NCBI GenBank assembly: GCA_020637895.1
Contig: JACKJP010000012.1
Location: forward strand, 1-33,262
Source: Rhodobiaceae bacterium
GTDB taxonomy: Bacteria; Pseudomonadota; Alphaproteobacteria; Rhizobiales; Tepidamorphaceae
Direction of reading: 5' to 3'
DNA length: 33,262 nucleotides
Positions within the stretch are counted from its first letter, which is position 1. Every line of letters begins with the position of its first letter. Below are positions 24,093 to 32,689 of the stretch, piece by piece. The translations under genes and the position numbers were made by a program. The notes beneath the pieces are model-generated. The model searched no databases. It saw nothing but the letters and a program-made list of their open reading frames with translations, and was not told the DNA's origin.

Positions 24093-25365
24093 TCGCCATC
24101 CGGAGCGGGTGGAATAGCGCCTTGCCGCCCTTGCCGCTTGCTTCCTTCACCGCCCCGGTCCACTGCCCCCAGGTCTCCAGATCCCAGGGTTCGGGCGGCA
24201 GCAGCCGCAATGCATCCGCGGCGAGCGCCTCGTCCTCGATCACGGGCTGAACCGGCCCGGTGACGATCTGCCACCAGTCTGCGGCTTCGCGCAGCACTTC
24301 CAGATTGCCACGTACGGCGAGCCAGAACGCTTCGCCACCACCGACGCCGAGGGCCGCAAGCCTGTCGCTCACCTGCGAATAGTCGGCGCGTGCGAGCGTC
24401 TTCATGTTCAGCCCGCGCAATTCGGCTTCGTCGAAACGGGCCGGTGCGCGCGACACGACGGAGAGGTCAAATCGACTGGCCAGATCGTCGAGACCTTCGA
24501 TCGGTTCGACCGGCAGGCTTGTACCGATGAGCACGGCAATGGCGGCAACGGCCTCCGGCTCGTATCCGGCTTCCCGCAAGCCGGCAACGGAAAGTGCGCC
24601 GAGACGCTTCGAGAGCCCCTGACCTGAGGTATCGGCCAGGAGATTGTGATGGGCAAAGACGGGTGCATCGGCGCCGAGCGCGTGGAAGATGTCGATCTGC
24701 ACACCGGCATTCGTCACATGATCCTCGCCACGGATGACATGGGTCACGCCCATGTCGATATCATCCACCACGGAAGGCAGCGTGTAGAGCCAGGCACCAT
24801 CGGCACGGCGCAGCACCGGATCGGAGACGGCGGCAAGATCGACGGACTGCTCTCCGCGACACAGGTCTTCGAACGTCACCGTGGCGGTGCGCGGCTGAAA
24901 AGGATCGGTCTCGAAATTGCCGAGAAGAAACCGCCAGTGCGGGGTGCGGCCCTCAGCTTCAAGCGCGGCGACCTCTTGATCGGACAGTTTCAGCGCGGCC
25001 CGGTCGTAAACCGGCGGAAGGCCGCGGCCCATCTGCCTTTTCCGGCGTCTTTCAAGCTCTTCAGGAGATTCAAACGCGGGATAGAGTCGCTTGTTTTCTA
25101 TAAGCTTTCGCGCCGCGGCCTCGTAACGATCGAAGCGCTCCGACTGGCGAAAAACGGCGTCTGGCCGGATGCCTATCCAGGCAAGATCGGCGATTATCCC
25201 TTCGGCAAAAGCTTCGGTCGAGCGGGCCTTGTCCGTGTCGTCGAGGCGCAGGATGAACCGCCCGCCATGCCTTTTTGCATACAGCCAGTTGAACAGCGCT
25301 GTGCGCAGGTTTCCAACATGGATCCTGCCTGTCGGAGATGGGGCGAAGCGGACGGTGACGCTCAT
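23998..25365 (-). CDS. gltX: Glutamyl-tRNA synthetase (second-type, zinc-less)
   Basis: Class I synthetase charging tRNA-Glu, and possibly tRNA-Gln for the amidation route. The 455-residue protein shows RFAPSPTGRIHVGNLRTAL with HVGN (16-19) as the HIGH motif, and LSKRLG (251-256) as the KMSKS counterpart. The cysteines of the zinc-binding loop are missing (LYPAFES near 95-100), as in other zinc-less GluRS. A helical anticodon-binding domain fills about 300-455. Many alphaproteobacteria carry two gltX genes, one of this type. It follows nadE after 9 bases and overlaps the convergent DUF2865 gene by 95 bases at the 3' end. Confidence 0.94.
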   Translation of the reverse strand: MSVTVRFAPSPTGRIHVGNLRTALFNWLYAKRHGGRFILRLDDTDKARSTEAFAEGIIADLAWIGIRPDAVFRQSERFDRYEAAARKLIENKRLYPAFESPEELERRRKRQMGRGLPPVYDRAALKLSDQEVAALEAEGRTPHWRFLLGNFETDPFQPRTATVTFEDLCRGEQSVDLAAVSDPVLRRADGAWLYTLPSVVDDIDMGVTHVIRGEDHVTNAGVQIDIFHALGADAPVFAHHNLLADTSGQGLSKRLGALSVAGLREAGYEPEAVAAIAVLIGTSLPVEPIEGLDDLASRFDLSVVSRAPARFDEAELRGLNMKTLARADYSQVSDRLAALGVGGGEAFWLAVRGNLEVLREAADWWQIVTGPVQPVIEDEALAADALRLLPPEPWDLETWGQWTGAVKEASGKGGKALFHPLRMAITARPSGPELRQLLPLIGRTRISDRLSGRPA

Positions 25366-25374
25366 CGTTACCGC

Positions 25375-27102
25375 TCAGGCGCCGTCGTTGCGAAGCGGCT
25401 TTGCCGGCTTGTCGATGAAGGTTCCGAGCGGACGCCCGGTGTCGCGGAACCGGTTGGTAATCGGGTAGCGCCGGTCGCGACCGAAATTGCGTGCCGTGAT
25501 CTTTACGCCGGGGGCCGCCTGACGCCGCTTGTATTCGGCAATGTAGAGCAGACGCTCGACTCGCTTCACCGTCGCTTCCTCAAACCCCAGAGCGACGATA
25601 TCGGCAACGGAGTTCTCGTTTTCCACCAGCGCCTCGAGTATGGCATCGAGCACCGGATAGGGCGGCAGCGAATCCTGATCGGTCTGGTTCTCGCGCAGTT
25701 CGGCGCTCGGTGCCTTGGTCAATATCCGCTCGGGAATGACAATGCCTTCCGGGCCCAGGCAATCCTTCGGACGATGATCGTTGCGCCAGGCCGCCAGCCG
25801 GAAGACTTCCATCTTGTAGAGGTCCTTGATCGGATTGAAGCCACCGTTCATGTCGCCGTAGAGCGTCGCATAGCCAACCGACATTTCCGACTTGTTACCC
25901 GTGGTGACGAGCATCGAGCCGAACTTGTTTGATAGCGCCATCAGAATGACACCGCGCGCGCGCGACTGGATATTCTCCTCCGTCACGTCGGGCTGACGTT
26001 CGGCAAAGACAGGCTTGAGCGTGGACAGAAAGCCCTCGACCGGCGCGAAGATCGGCACGGTATCGTAGCGCACGCCCAGGGCCCTGGCGCATGCCTCGGC
26101 ATCCTCCAGCGAATCCGACGACGTGTAGCGGTACGGCATCATGACGCAATGGACGTTCTCGGCACCGAGGGCATCGACGGCGAGCGCCGCGCAGATCGCA
26201 GAGTCGATGCCGCCCGACAGGCCAAGGACCACGCCGGGAAAGCCATTCTTGCGAACGTAATCGCGCAGACCGTGGACGCAGGCGAGCCAGATCAGTGCGT
26301 CGCCCTCCTCCAGATGCATGAGCGGCCCTTCCGTGCAGGTCCAGCCGTCGAGCGTTCGCTCCCATCGCGTGAGCGAGACGCGCTCTTCCCATGCCGGCAT
26401 CTGGAAGGCCAGCGAACAGTCTGCATTGAGGCCGAAGGACGCGCCGTCGAAGACGAGCTCGTCCTGCCCGCAAACCTGATTGGCATAGACCATCGGAAGA
26501 CGGGATTCGGTTACTCTGGCCGCCGCGACATTGCGTCGAAGGTCATGCTTGTCCTTCCACCAGGGCGAGCCGTTCGGCACGACGAGAATTTCCGCGCCCG
26601 TCTCCTCAAGGCACTCGACGACTTCCGGCGACCAGATATCCTCGCAGATGGGCAGCCCGAGCCGAACGCCGCGAAAATCGACGGGTCCCGGCATCGGACC
26701 TGGCTGAAAGACGCGCTTTTCGTCGAAGGTCCCGTAGTTCGGCAAATCGACCTTGAAGCGGACGCCCGCCACCTTGCCGCCGTCCAGCAGTGCGAAGGCG
26801 TTGTGCAGCAGGTCGCCGACACGCCATGGAGAACCAATCAGCACCGCAGGGCCGCCATCGGCGGTTTCCGCCGCAAGTGTCTCCACCGCTTCGCGACATG
26901 CCGCCTGAAATGCCGGTTTGAGGACGAGGTCCTCGGGCGGATAGCCGGCGATGAAGAGTTCCGTAAAGACGACGATATCCGCATGGAGCGCTGCCGCCTC
27001 GGCACGCGCGGCACGCGCCTTTTCAAGATTGCCTGCGACATCGCCCAGCACGGGGTTGAGCTGGGCGACTGCGATGGCGAGATTGTCGGTCCGTTCGGTC
27101 AT
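25375..27102 (-). CDS. nadE: Glutamine-dependent NAD+ synthetase
   Basis: Makes NAD+ from deamido-NAD+, ATP and glutamine, the last step of NAD biosynthesis. The 575-residue protein has an N-terminal nitrilase-type glutaminase (about 1-270) with the catalytic triad E48 (FTELFIAGYPPED), K117 (FKVDLPNYGTFDEKR) and C153 (LPICEDIW). The synthetase domain follows with the ATP-binding loop SGGIDSA (296-302). Ammonia is passed between the two sites. No clear ribosome-binding site precedes the ATG, but the upstream acyltransferase stop is 9 bases away and could couple translation. The next gene, gltX, also follows after 9 bases. Confidence 0.97.
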   Translation of the reverse strand: MTERTDNLAIAVAQLNPVLGDVAGNLEKARAARAEAAALHADIVVFTELFIAGYPPEDLVLKPAFQAACREAVETLAAETADGGPAVLIGSPWRVGDLLHNAFALLDGGKVAGVRFKVDLPNYGTFDEKRVFQPGPMPGPVDFRGVRLGLPICEDIWSPEVVECLEETGAEILVVPNGSPWWKDKHDLRRNVAAARVTESRLPMVYANQVCGQDELVFDGASFGLNADCSLAFQMPAWEERVSLTRWERTLDGWTCTEGPLMHLEEGDALIWLACVHGLRDYVRKNGFPGVVLGLSGGIDSAICAALAVDALGAENVHCVMMPYRYTSSDSLEDAEACARALGVRYDTVPIFAPVEGFLSTLKPVFAERQPDVTEENIQSRARGVILMALSNKFGSMLVTTGNKSEMSVGYATLYGDMNGGFNPIKDLYKMEVFRLAAWRNDHRPKDCLGPEGIVIPERILTKAPSAELRENQTDQDSLPPYPVLDAILEALVENENSVADIVALGFEEATVKRVERLLYIAEYKRRQAAPGVKITARNFGRDRRYPITNRFRDTGRPLGTFIDKPAKPLRNDGA

Positions 27103-27111
27103 GCGGCCGGT

Positions 27112-28254
27112 TTAGCGCGGGGACTCGCCCTGCGCAATCGGCGACTGCGCGCGAAGCGCGCCATGACCGATTCGATGCCGGTATTCGTTGATGGGCATCT
27201 CGACATAGCGATAGGACAGCCAGGCGAGCGCGACGATCGCCGTGAGGCCGACAACGACGAAGGCGGTGCTGGCGGCGAAGGGCATGTCGAGCTTGCCGGC
27301 CCGCGCACCGCCCTCGACGACCTGCACGCCGATATAGAACTGCATGCCCTGCAGGGCGTTCTTGAGCAGCCACCACACGGCCGCGTGCCACATGTAGATG
27401 CCGTAGCTAACCGTCCCAAGAAAGACGAGCACGCGGCTTTCCAGCAGCATCCGGGCGGGCGAGCGCCCCGACCAGCAGACCGCGAGGATCGTCAGCCCGA
27501 AGATCAGCGGGTGGAACTGCAGCGGAATGCGCTGCGTGTAGATGACCGAAAGGACGGAAACGACGATCATGATCTCCGCCGCGAGCGGCCAGACATTGCC
27601 GGGCCTGCGTTCCCACAGACGGTTCACCAGAACGCCGACGAAGAACGCGTAGATGCAGCGGAGCAGCGCAAGGCGAGTATTGTCGTCGCTGCCGCCCGTC
27701 AGATGCAGGGCAACGCCCGAAACCACGACGATGACGACCGCGAGCCAGGTGCGCGACCGCGCCGAACGCAGCGTCACCATGATCGCGGCGAAGACGAGAT
27801 AGGTGAAAAACTCCACCGATATGGACCAGCTAGGATAGTTGAAGCTGAGCTTCTCGGGCAGGATGCCCTGCAGAAGCACGAGATTGTAGAAGAAGCCTTC
27901 GATGCCGTTGTGACCGAAGGCGGGATTGTCATAGACGAGATCGTAGCGCCAGGCGGCCACGAGGCGCATCGTCTCGATGACCACATAAACCATCAGCGTC
28001 AGGATATGGAGCGGATAGAGCCTCAGGAAGCGCCGCGCCTGGAAGACCGTGGCGTCGCGGAGGTCGCCGATCCGGCTCCAGTAGGTATGGGCGATCACGA
28101 AGCCGCTGAGGACGAAGAAGAAATCGACCATCACGAAGCTGAAGATGATGAACGGATTGGTGATCACATAATAGTTGGTGAAGAAGTTCGCGTGGAACAG
28201 CGCGACGCAGACCGCCGCCAGCCCGCGCAGGGATTCCAGGGCGTTTATTTTCAT
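27112..28254 (-). CDS. Acyltransferase-3 family membrane protein
   Basis: An inner-membrane O-acyltransferase of about 380 residues with around ten membrane segments. It has the N-terminal INALESLRGLAAVCVALFHA (about 3-22) with the conserved Arg and His, VDFFFVLSGFVIAH, and ARRFLRLYPLHIL. Relatives of the OafA/ExoZ kind acetylate or succinylate surface polysaccharides, lipopolysaccharide or Nod factors using acyl-CoA. The substrate is unknown. MKINALE (28254) is chosen because the family domain begins there; frames to 28317 or 28350 are possible, but the latter would lie inside an inverted repeat. It heads a tight run into nadE and gltX. Confidence 0.9.
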   Translation of the reverse strand: MKINALESLRGLAAVCVALFHANFFTNYYVITNPFIIFSFVMVDFFFVLSGFVIAHTYWSRIGDLRDATVFQARRFLRLYPLHILTLMVYVVIETMRLVAAWRYDLVYDNPAFGHNGIEGFFYNLVLLQGILPEKLSFNYPSWSISVEFFTYLVFAAIMVTLRSARSRTWLAVVIVVVSGVALHLTGGSDDNTRLALLRCIYAFFVGVLVNRLWERRPGNVWPLAAEIMIVVSVLSVIYTQRIPLQFHPLIFGLTILAVCWSGRSPARMLLESRVLVFLGTVSYGIYMWHAAVWWLLKNALQGMQFYIGVQVVEGGARAGKLDMPFAASTAFVVVGLTAIVALAWLSYRYVEMPINEYRHRIGHGALRAQSPIAQGESPR

Positions 28255-28324
28255 TCCGTCGCCCCACTGCCGTATGACGGTCGCGCGCCGCCGGGATCGA
28301 TCCTCAACATAATCCATCGAACAT

Positions 28325-28362
28325 GCTACCGACAACGTTCCCGGATGCAACGTTCAGGTAGC
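28325..28362. repeat. Inverted repeat with two AACGTT boxes upstream of the second GNAT gene
   Basis: GCTACC (28325-28330) pairs with GGTAGC (28357-28362). Inside, AACGTT occurs twice (28334-28339 and 28349-28354), each self-complementary and mutually pairing, around a 9-base loop. The element ends 9 bases before the GNAT ATG, in the divergent region with the acyltransferase. It may be an operator or an mRNA hairpin near the ribosome-binding site. Confidence 0.45.
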
Positions 28363-28371
28363 GACAGGGCC

Positions 28372-28869
28372 ATGGAAATCGCCATACGCGCGGAAGCAAA
28401 AACCGAGAGGGCAGCACTCCGCAATCTTTTGCTGGCATCCTTTCCGACGGCGGCCGAGGCCGATCTCGTGGATCGTTTAACGATTGACGGGGATGTTGTG
28501 CTGTCGCTTGTTGCCGCAAAGGCATGCCGGATCGTCGGCGCGGCCATTTTCTCGCGCATGTCCGGGCCCTTTCCCGCGCTCGGACTTGCGCCCGTGGCTG
28601 TGGATGAGGAAGAGCGCTGCAAGGGCATCGCGGACAAATTGATCCGCGCCGGACTGGAAGAAGCACAAAGACAGGGCATAACCGCCGTCTTCGTGCTGGG
28701 TGACCCCGCATATTACAGCCGTTTCGGGTTTCGGCCGAAGACAGCTGCCGGCTTTGCCTCGCCCTATGCCGGCCCTTATCTGATGGCACTCGCGCTTCAC
28801 GATGCCGGTTTGCCGGTCACAAGCGGACGCATCGATTACGCGCCCGCATTCAATGCTCTCGAGGCATAG
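28372..28869 (+). CDS. GNAT-family N-acetyltransferase (YhbS-like)
   Basis: A 165-residue acetyltransferase-like protein. It starts with EIAIRAEAKTERAALRNLLL, has the strand LGLAPVAVDEEERCKGIADK (CoA-binding loop CKGIAD in place of the RxxGxG form), then AVFVLGDPAYYSRFGFRP (about 104-121), the GDPxYYxRFGF motif common to YhbS-like proteins. Acetyl-CoA is the presumed donor and the substrate is not known. The ATG at 28372 is used; the very long frame that reaches it from 26149 is antisense to nadE and the acyltransferase and is not a gene. An inverted repeat lies directly upstream. Confidence 0.88.
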   Translation: MEIAIRAEAKTERAALRNLLLASFPTAAEADLVDRLTIDGDVVLSLVAAKACRIVGAAIFSRMSGPFPALGLAPVAVDEEERCKGIADKLIRAGLEEAQRQGITAVFVLGDPAYYSRFGFRPKTAAGFASPYAGPYLMALALHDAGLPVTSGRIDYAPAFNALEA

Positions 28870-28902
28870 TGGATTGCCCGAAGACGGATCCTTGAATCGA
28901 AA

Positions 28903-28930
28903 GGCGCCGCGACCGGCCGGTCGCGACGCC
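28903..28930 (-). terminator. Rho-independent-like terminator after the DAHP synthase gene
   Basis: Two 14-base arms (GGCGCCGCGACCGG and CCGGTCGCGACGCC) pair with one mismatch and no loop bases to spare. On the minus strand the stem is followed by TTTCGATT. It lies 26 bases after the DAHP synthase stop. The convergent GNAT gene may use it from the other side, but no T-run follows on the plus strand. Confidence 0.65.
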
Positions 28931-28956
28931 TCGATACAGAATGTTGCGTGCCGGGA

Positions 28957-30345
28957 CTATTCGGCGATCGCAGCAACCTTCACCGGTTCGCGGTCCTGAC
29001 GTTCCTGCTTGAGGGCGTCGGCGACGATGAACGCCAGCTCAATCGACTGGTCGGCATTGAGCCGCGGATCGCAATGAGTGTGATACCGGTCGGAAAGCTG
29101 CTCGTCGCTGATAGCACGCGCGCCGCCGGTGCATTCGGTCACGTTCTGTCCGGTCATCTCGATGTGGATGCCGCCGGCATGGGTGCCCTCCGCGCGATGG
29201 ATCTGGAAGAACTCCCTGACTTCCTGAAGCACGCGATCGAACGGACGCGTCTTGAAGCCGGTCGTGGCCTTGACCGTGTTGCCGTGCATCGGATCGCAGG
29301 ACCACACGACTGTGCGGCCTTCCTTCTCGACGCGACGGATCAGACCCGGCAGATGTTCGCCCACCTTCCCGGCGCCGAAACGACAGATCAGGGTGAGCCG
29401 GCCCGCCTCGTCTTCGGGATTGAGGAGGTCAATCAGCCGCATCAGACCATCGGGATCGAGCGAGGGTCCGCATTTGAGGCCGACCGGATTGCGGATTCCA
29501 CGGCAGAATTCGACATGAGCGTGATCGGGCTGGCGGGTGCGGTCACCGATCCAGATCATGTGACCGGAGGTGTCGTACCAGTCACCGGAAGTGGAATCGA
29601 CACGGGTCATCGCCTGCTCGAAGCCGAGCAGCAAAGCCTCGTGGCTCGTGAAGAATTCAGTGGTGCGGAACTGCGGAACCGACTGGGCATCGATGCCGCA
29701 GGCGCGCATGAAGGCAAGGGCCTCTGAAATGCGGTCGGCGATCTCGCGATATTTGTGCCCCTGCGGGCTGTCCTTGACGAATCCGAGCATCCACTGATGC
29801 ACAAGTTCAAGGTTCGCATAGCCGCCGGTCGCGAATGCGCGCAGCAGATTGAGCGTCGCCGCGGACTGCCGGTAGGCCCGAAGCATGCGCTGCGGGTCGG
29901 GAACGCGCGAGGGCTCGTCGAACTCGATGCCATTGATGATGTCGCCGAGATAGCTTGGCAGCGTCTCGCCGCCGATCGTCTCCGTTGGCGACGAGCGGGG
30001 TTTGGCGAACTGGCCGGCAATACGGCCGACCTTTACGACCGGAACCGCCGCGGCATAGGTCAGCACGACGGCCATCTGCAGGAAGACGCGGAAGAAGTCG
30101 CGGATATTGTCCGCGCGATGCTCGGCAAAGCTTTCCGCGCAGTCTCCGCCCTGCAGCAGGAAACCGTTGCCCTTGGCCACCTGGGCGAGCTGATCCTTCA
30201 GCTTGCGCGCCTCGCCGGCAAATACCAGCGGGGGAAAGGTCGAGAGCTGCTCTTCAACGGAGGCCAGCGCCTCGGCGTCGGGATAGGCCGGAAGATGCAG
30301 TGCCGGCAGCTTCCGCCACGTGTCGGGGGACCAGGTCTTTGTCAT
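28957..30345 (-). CDS. Class II 3-deoxy-7-phosphoheptulonate (DAHP) synthase
   Basis: First enzyme of the shikimate pathway, joining phosphoenolpyruvate and erythrose 4-phosphate. The 462-residue protein is the plant-like class II type: FLLQGGDCAESF (about 62-73), KVGRIAGQFAKPRSSPTE (about 105-122), TTGFKTRPFDRVLQEVREFF, and GGIHIEMTGQNVTECTGG (near 393-410). A metal ion is needed. The ribosome-binding site before the ATG is poor. A 16-codon reading frame rich in Tyr and Phe ends in an ATGA overlap with this start and may control it. A strong hairpin follows the stop. The aquaporin gene lies upstream in the same direction with 133 bases between. I leave the symbol blank because aroF, aroG and aroA are all used for this class. 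Confidence 0.95.
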   Translation of the reverse strand: MTKTWSPDTWRKLPALHLPAYPDAEALASVEEQLSTFPPLVFAGEARKLKDQLAQVAKGNGFLLQGGDCAESFAEHRADNIRDFFRVFLQMAVVLTYAAAVPVVKVGRIAGQFAKPRSSPTETIGGETLPSYLGDIINGIEFDEPSRVPDPQRMLRAYRQSAATLNLLRAFATGGYANLELVHQWMLGFVKDSPQGHKYREIADRISEALAFMRACGIDAQSVPQFRTTEFFTSHEALLLGFEQAMTRVDSTSGDWYDTSGHMIWIGDRTRQPDHAHVEFCRGIRNPVGLKCGPSLDPDGLMRLIDLLNPEDEAGRLTLICRFGAGKVGEHLPGLIRRVEKEGRTVVWSCDPMHGNTVKATTGFKTRPFDRVLQEVREFFQIHRAEGTHAGGIHIEMTGQNVTECTGGARAISDEQLSDRYHTHCDPRLNADQSIELAFIVADALKQERQDREPVKVAAIAE

Positions 30346-30392
30346 CTCGAATACTCTGTAAATCTTTCAAAATACGACGGTTTAATGGGCAT
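30342..30392 (-). CDS. Possible 16-residue leader peptide ahead of the DAHP synthase gene
   Basis: ATG at 30392 opens a 16-codon frame (MPIKPSYFERFTEYSR) whose TGA overlaps the DAHP synthase ATG as ATGA (30342-30345). Four residues are Tyr or Phe (positions 7, 8, 11, 14), which would suit control by aromatic amino-acid supply. There is no clear ribosome-binding site before it. The start codon lies in a small palindrome, GGCATTGATGCC. Because there is no room for a terminator between the two frames, any effect would be translational coupling and not classical attenuation. Speculative; short frames of this size arise by chance. Confidence 0.25.
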   Translation of the reverse strand: MPIKPSYFERFTEYSR

Positions 30393-30478
30393 CAATGCCG
30401 GGCTGCCGCCGCTTCTTCTGCGCGCCGTTTAACCACAAAGGGCACAGGAATACCAGAACCGATGAATTTGCGGCCGGA

Positions 30479-31147
30479 TCAGGCCCTGGGCTCACCTGAC
30501 GGCTTCAGAAGCCAGCGGCATACCAGATACGCCAGTACCGCGCCGATGATCTGGGCGACGATGAAGGCGGGTGCATTGGCCGGATAGATGCCGGCGAACG
30601 TGTCTGTCAGCGTCCGCCCGATCGTGACCGCCGGATTGGCGAAAGAAGTCGAGGCGGTAAACCAGTAGGCCGCCATGATGTAGAGACCGACGGCGGCCGG
30701 TATCGCCGCCGCATTGGCGCGCAGCACCGTCAGGATCGTGAAGACAAGGCCGAAAGTTGCGACCATTTCAGCCGCGAACTGGGCCGGGCCCGCGCGCATC
30801 TTCTGGGATATCTGGATCACAGACTGATCGAACATGACATGGGCGAGCCAGACGCCAAGGACTGCGCCAGCGATCTGAACGACGACATAGAGGATCGCGG
30901 GACGGACGCCGATCTCGCCGCGAAGCACGAAGATCAGCGTGACCGCCGGGTTGAAATGTGCGCCCGACAATGGACCCAGCCCCATGATGAGAACATAGAG
31001 AATGCCGCCTGTCGGCAACGCATTGCACAGCAGCGCCAGCGCAATGTTTCCGTCCGCCAGCGTCTCGGCCATGATACCCGAGCCGACGACGGTCGCCAGA
31101 AGGATAAGTGTGCCGATGAACTCGGCGCCCAGCTGTCTGGAAATCAT
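30479..31147 (-). CDS. Aquaporin / MIP-family channel
   Basis: A 222-residue inner-membrane channel with six membrane segments and two half-helices carrying NPA: SGAHFNPAVT (N66-P67-A68) and SFANPAVTIGRT (N171-P172-A173), followed by the selectivity-filter arginine R178. The N-terminal LGAEFIGTLILLATVVGSGI and ALLCNALPTGGILYVLI stretches resemble the AqpS-like rhizobial channels linked to arsenite movement, but no ars genes are visible here, so water or small-solute transport is the safe statement. MISRQLG (31147) is chosen as the start; the longer frame to 31273 covers the inverted repeats upstream and adds a polar, unrelated stretch. Confidence 0.92.
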   Translation of the reverse strand: MISRQLGAEFIGTLILLATVVGSGIMAETLADGNIALALLCNALPTGGILYVLIMGLGPLSGAHFNPAVTLIFVLRGEIGVRPAILYVVVQIAGAVLGVWLAHVMFDQSVIQISQKMRAGPAQFAAEMVATFGLVFTILTVLRANAAAIPAAVGLYIMAAYWFTASTSFANPAVTIGRTLTDTFAGIYPANAPAFIVAQIIGAVLAYLVCRWLLKPSGEPRA

Positions 31148-31198
31148 GCCAACCCCGCACTTCCCCGTTGCCCGATTTCTAGGGACGTAGCGGGCTTT

Positions 31199-31273
31199 TG
31201 CAACAGTTCCGTGACAGTTCGGTTGCATGTCAGACGAAATGTGCAGGCAGCCCGATCTGTCCATCGCCTGCAC
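31199..31273. promoter_or_regulatory. Two inverted repeats with equal spacers between aquaporin and MFS genes
   Basis: TGCAAC (31199-31204) pairs with GTTGCA (31222-31227) across 17 bases; GTGCAGGC (31241-31248) pairs with GCCTGCAC (31266-31273), also across 17 bases. The second has perfect 8-base arms. Both lie in the 205-base divergent gap and could be operators for a shared regulator or hairpins in the 5' leaders. ACAGTTC is repeated inside the first element. Confidence 0.4.
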
Positions 31274-31352
31274 GAATCCCTAAACTGACAACGGGGTTGC
31301 GGGCGAAACATCATTGCTGGCCAAATCTGGCCCTGGAAGCAGAAGAAGAAAA

Positions 31353-32609
31353 ATGCGCTCTACAATCGCGTCGGTCACAGCCCTGTTGATTTCCGTTTTT
31401 GTCCTGCTGGTCGGCAACGGGCTGCAGAACACGCTCGTTTCGGTCCGTGGGAACGACGCCGGTTTCGGCGCATTGATCCTCGGCCTGATGGGCTCGGGCT
31501 ACTTCGTCGGCATGACCATAGGCTGCCTTGCCGCGCCGGCCGTGATCCGGCGCGCCGGGCATATCCGTACCTTTGCCGCCTGCACCGCGATCGCGACCGT
31601 CACGTCGCTGCTGCACGCACTCATCCTCCAGCCGGAAACCTGGATCGCGCTGCGGATCGCAACCGGTATGCTCTTTGCCGTCCTCTACGCGGTGATCGAG
31701 AGCTGGCTCAACGACAAGACGACGAACGAATTTCGCGGCCGCGTCCTGAGCATCTATCTGATCATCAACTACGGCGGCACGGCGGTCGGCCAGCAGGGGC
31801 TTGTCCTGCCGGACCCCAACGGATTCCTGCTGTTTGCCATTTGCGCGATTGCGGTGTCGCTCTCGGCTGTTCCGGTTTCGATGACGCGATCGGTGTCGCC
31901 TCCCGTGCCCGAAGCGCTGCGGATCCGGCCGCGCTGGCTCTATGAACTCTCGCCCGCGGCATTCATCGGCTGCTTTGCCGTCGGTCTGGTCAATGCCTCG
32001 TTCTGGACGCTGGGCCCGGTTTTCATCGCGCAGGCCGGCTATCCGCCCGCCACGGTCGCCAATTTCATGTCGACCGTCATCGTCGGCGCCGTCGTCGCGA
32101 TCTGGCCCGTCGGCTTTCTCTCAGACCGGGTCGACCGGCGTCTGGTCATGCTTGGATCGGCCGCGATATCCCTCATCGCGAGCCTCGCGCTTGCCGCATT
32201 TGCAACCGTATCGCCGATCTGGCTTTACACGGCCGGGTTCCTGTTCGGCGCCGCTACGATGCCGATCTATTCGCTCGTCATCTCCCACGCCAACGATCAT
32301 GCTGGTCCGGGCGACGTCGTCGCGGTCGCGACCGGCATGCTGCTGCTCTATTGCGTCGGCGCGATGATCGGACCGCTGCTGGGCTCCGGCGCGATGGGCG
32401 CGTTCGGTCCGGGCGGGCTGTTCATCTATACGGCGTTCATCCAGCTGCTACTGTGCGGGATAACGGCGCTGCGGCTGACACAGCGGGCGGCCCCGCCCAT
32501 TGAGGATCGCGAGGCATATATGCCGATGCGGCCGACGACGACTGCGGTCGTTGGCCTTGACCCCAGAGCTCCGGCCGACGATGAGACCGATGCCGGGGCG
32601 GCAATCTAG
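31353..32609 (+). CDS. MFS transporter (YcaD-like)
   Basis: An inner-membrane transporter of 418 residues with about twelve membrane segments. The start RSTIASVTALLISVFVLLVG and the conserved loop ALILGLMGSGYFVGMTIGCL (between TM1 and TM2) match the YcaD-type branch, as does VIESWLNDKTTNEFRGRVLS around residue 120. A central cytosolic loop and a polar C-terminal tail follow. The substrate is unknown. ATG 31353 is chosen over a TTG at 31314 because the first membrane segment starts there. It is divergent from the aquaporin gene. Confidence 0.9.
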   Translation: MRSTIASVTALLISVFVLLVGNGLQNTLVSVRGNDAGFGALILGLMGSGYFVGMTIGCLAAPAVIRRAGHIRTFAACTAIATVTSLLHALILQPETWIALRIATGMLFAVLYAVIESWLNDKTTNEFRGRVLSIYLIINYGGTAVGQQGLVLPDPNGFLLFAICAIAVSLSAVPVSMTRSVSPPVPEALRIRPRWLYELSPAAFIGCFAVGLVNASFWTLGPVFIAQAGYPPATVANFMSTVIVGAVVAIWPVGFLSDRVDRRLVMLGSAAISLIASLALAAFATVSPIWLYTAGFLFGAATMPIYSLVISHANDHAGPGDVVAVATGMLLLYCVGAMIGPLLGSGAMGAFGPGGLFIYTAFIQLLLCGITALRLTQRAAPPIEDREAYMPMRPTTTAVVGLDPRAPADDETDAGAAI

Positions 32610-32689
32610 AAGGCCGCGCTTTCCCTCTGGAATTTCGCATCGGGCACCGCCCCCTTTACGCCGCATGTCATAGCGATCATCTGAAGACG

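Noticed and set aside
24646..25932. A 428-codon plus-strand frame
   Set aside because: It is antisense to gltX and nadE; no domain recognised.
26149..28869. A 906-codon open frame on the plus strand
   Set aside because: It runs antisense through nadE and the acyltransferase gene, both with full family motifs. Only its last 165 codons (from 28372) look like protein, and these are the GNAT gene. High GC makes such antisense frames common.
30393..30440. A second short GTG-started frame that ends in a TGATG overlap with the putative leader
   Set aside because: No ribosome-binding site and an Ala/Glu/Arg-rich product; probably chance, though it should be checked along with the leader.
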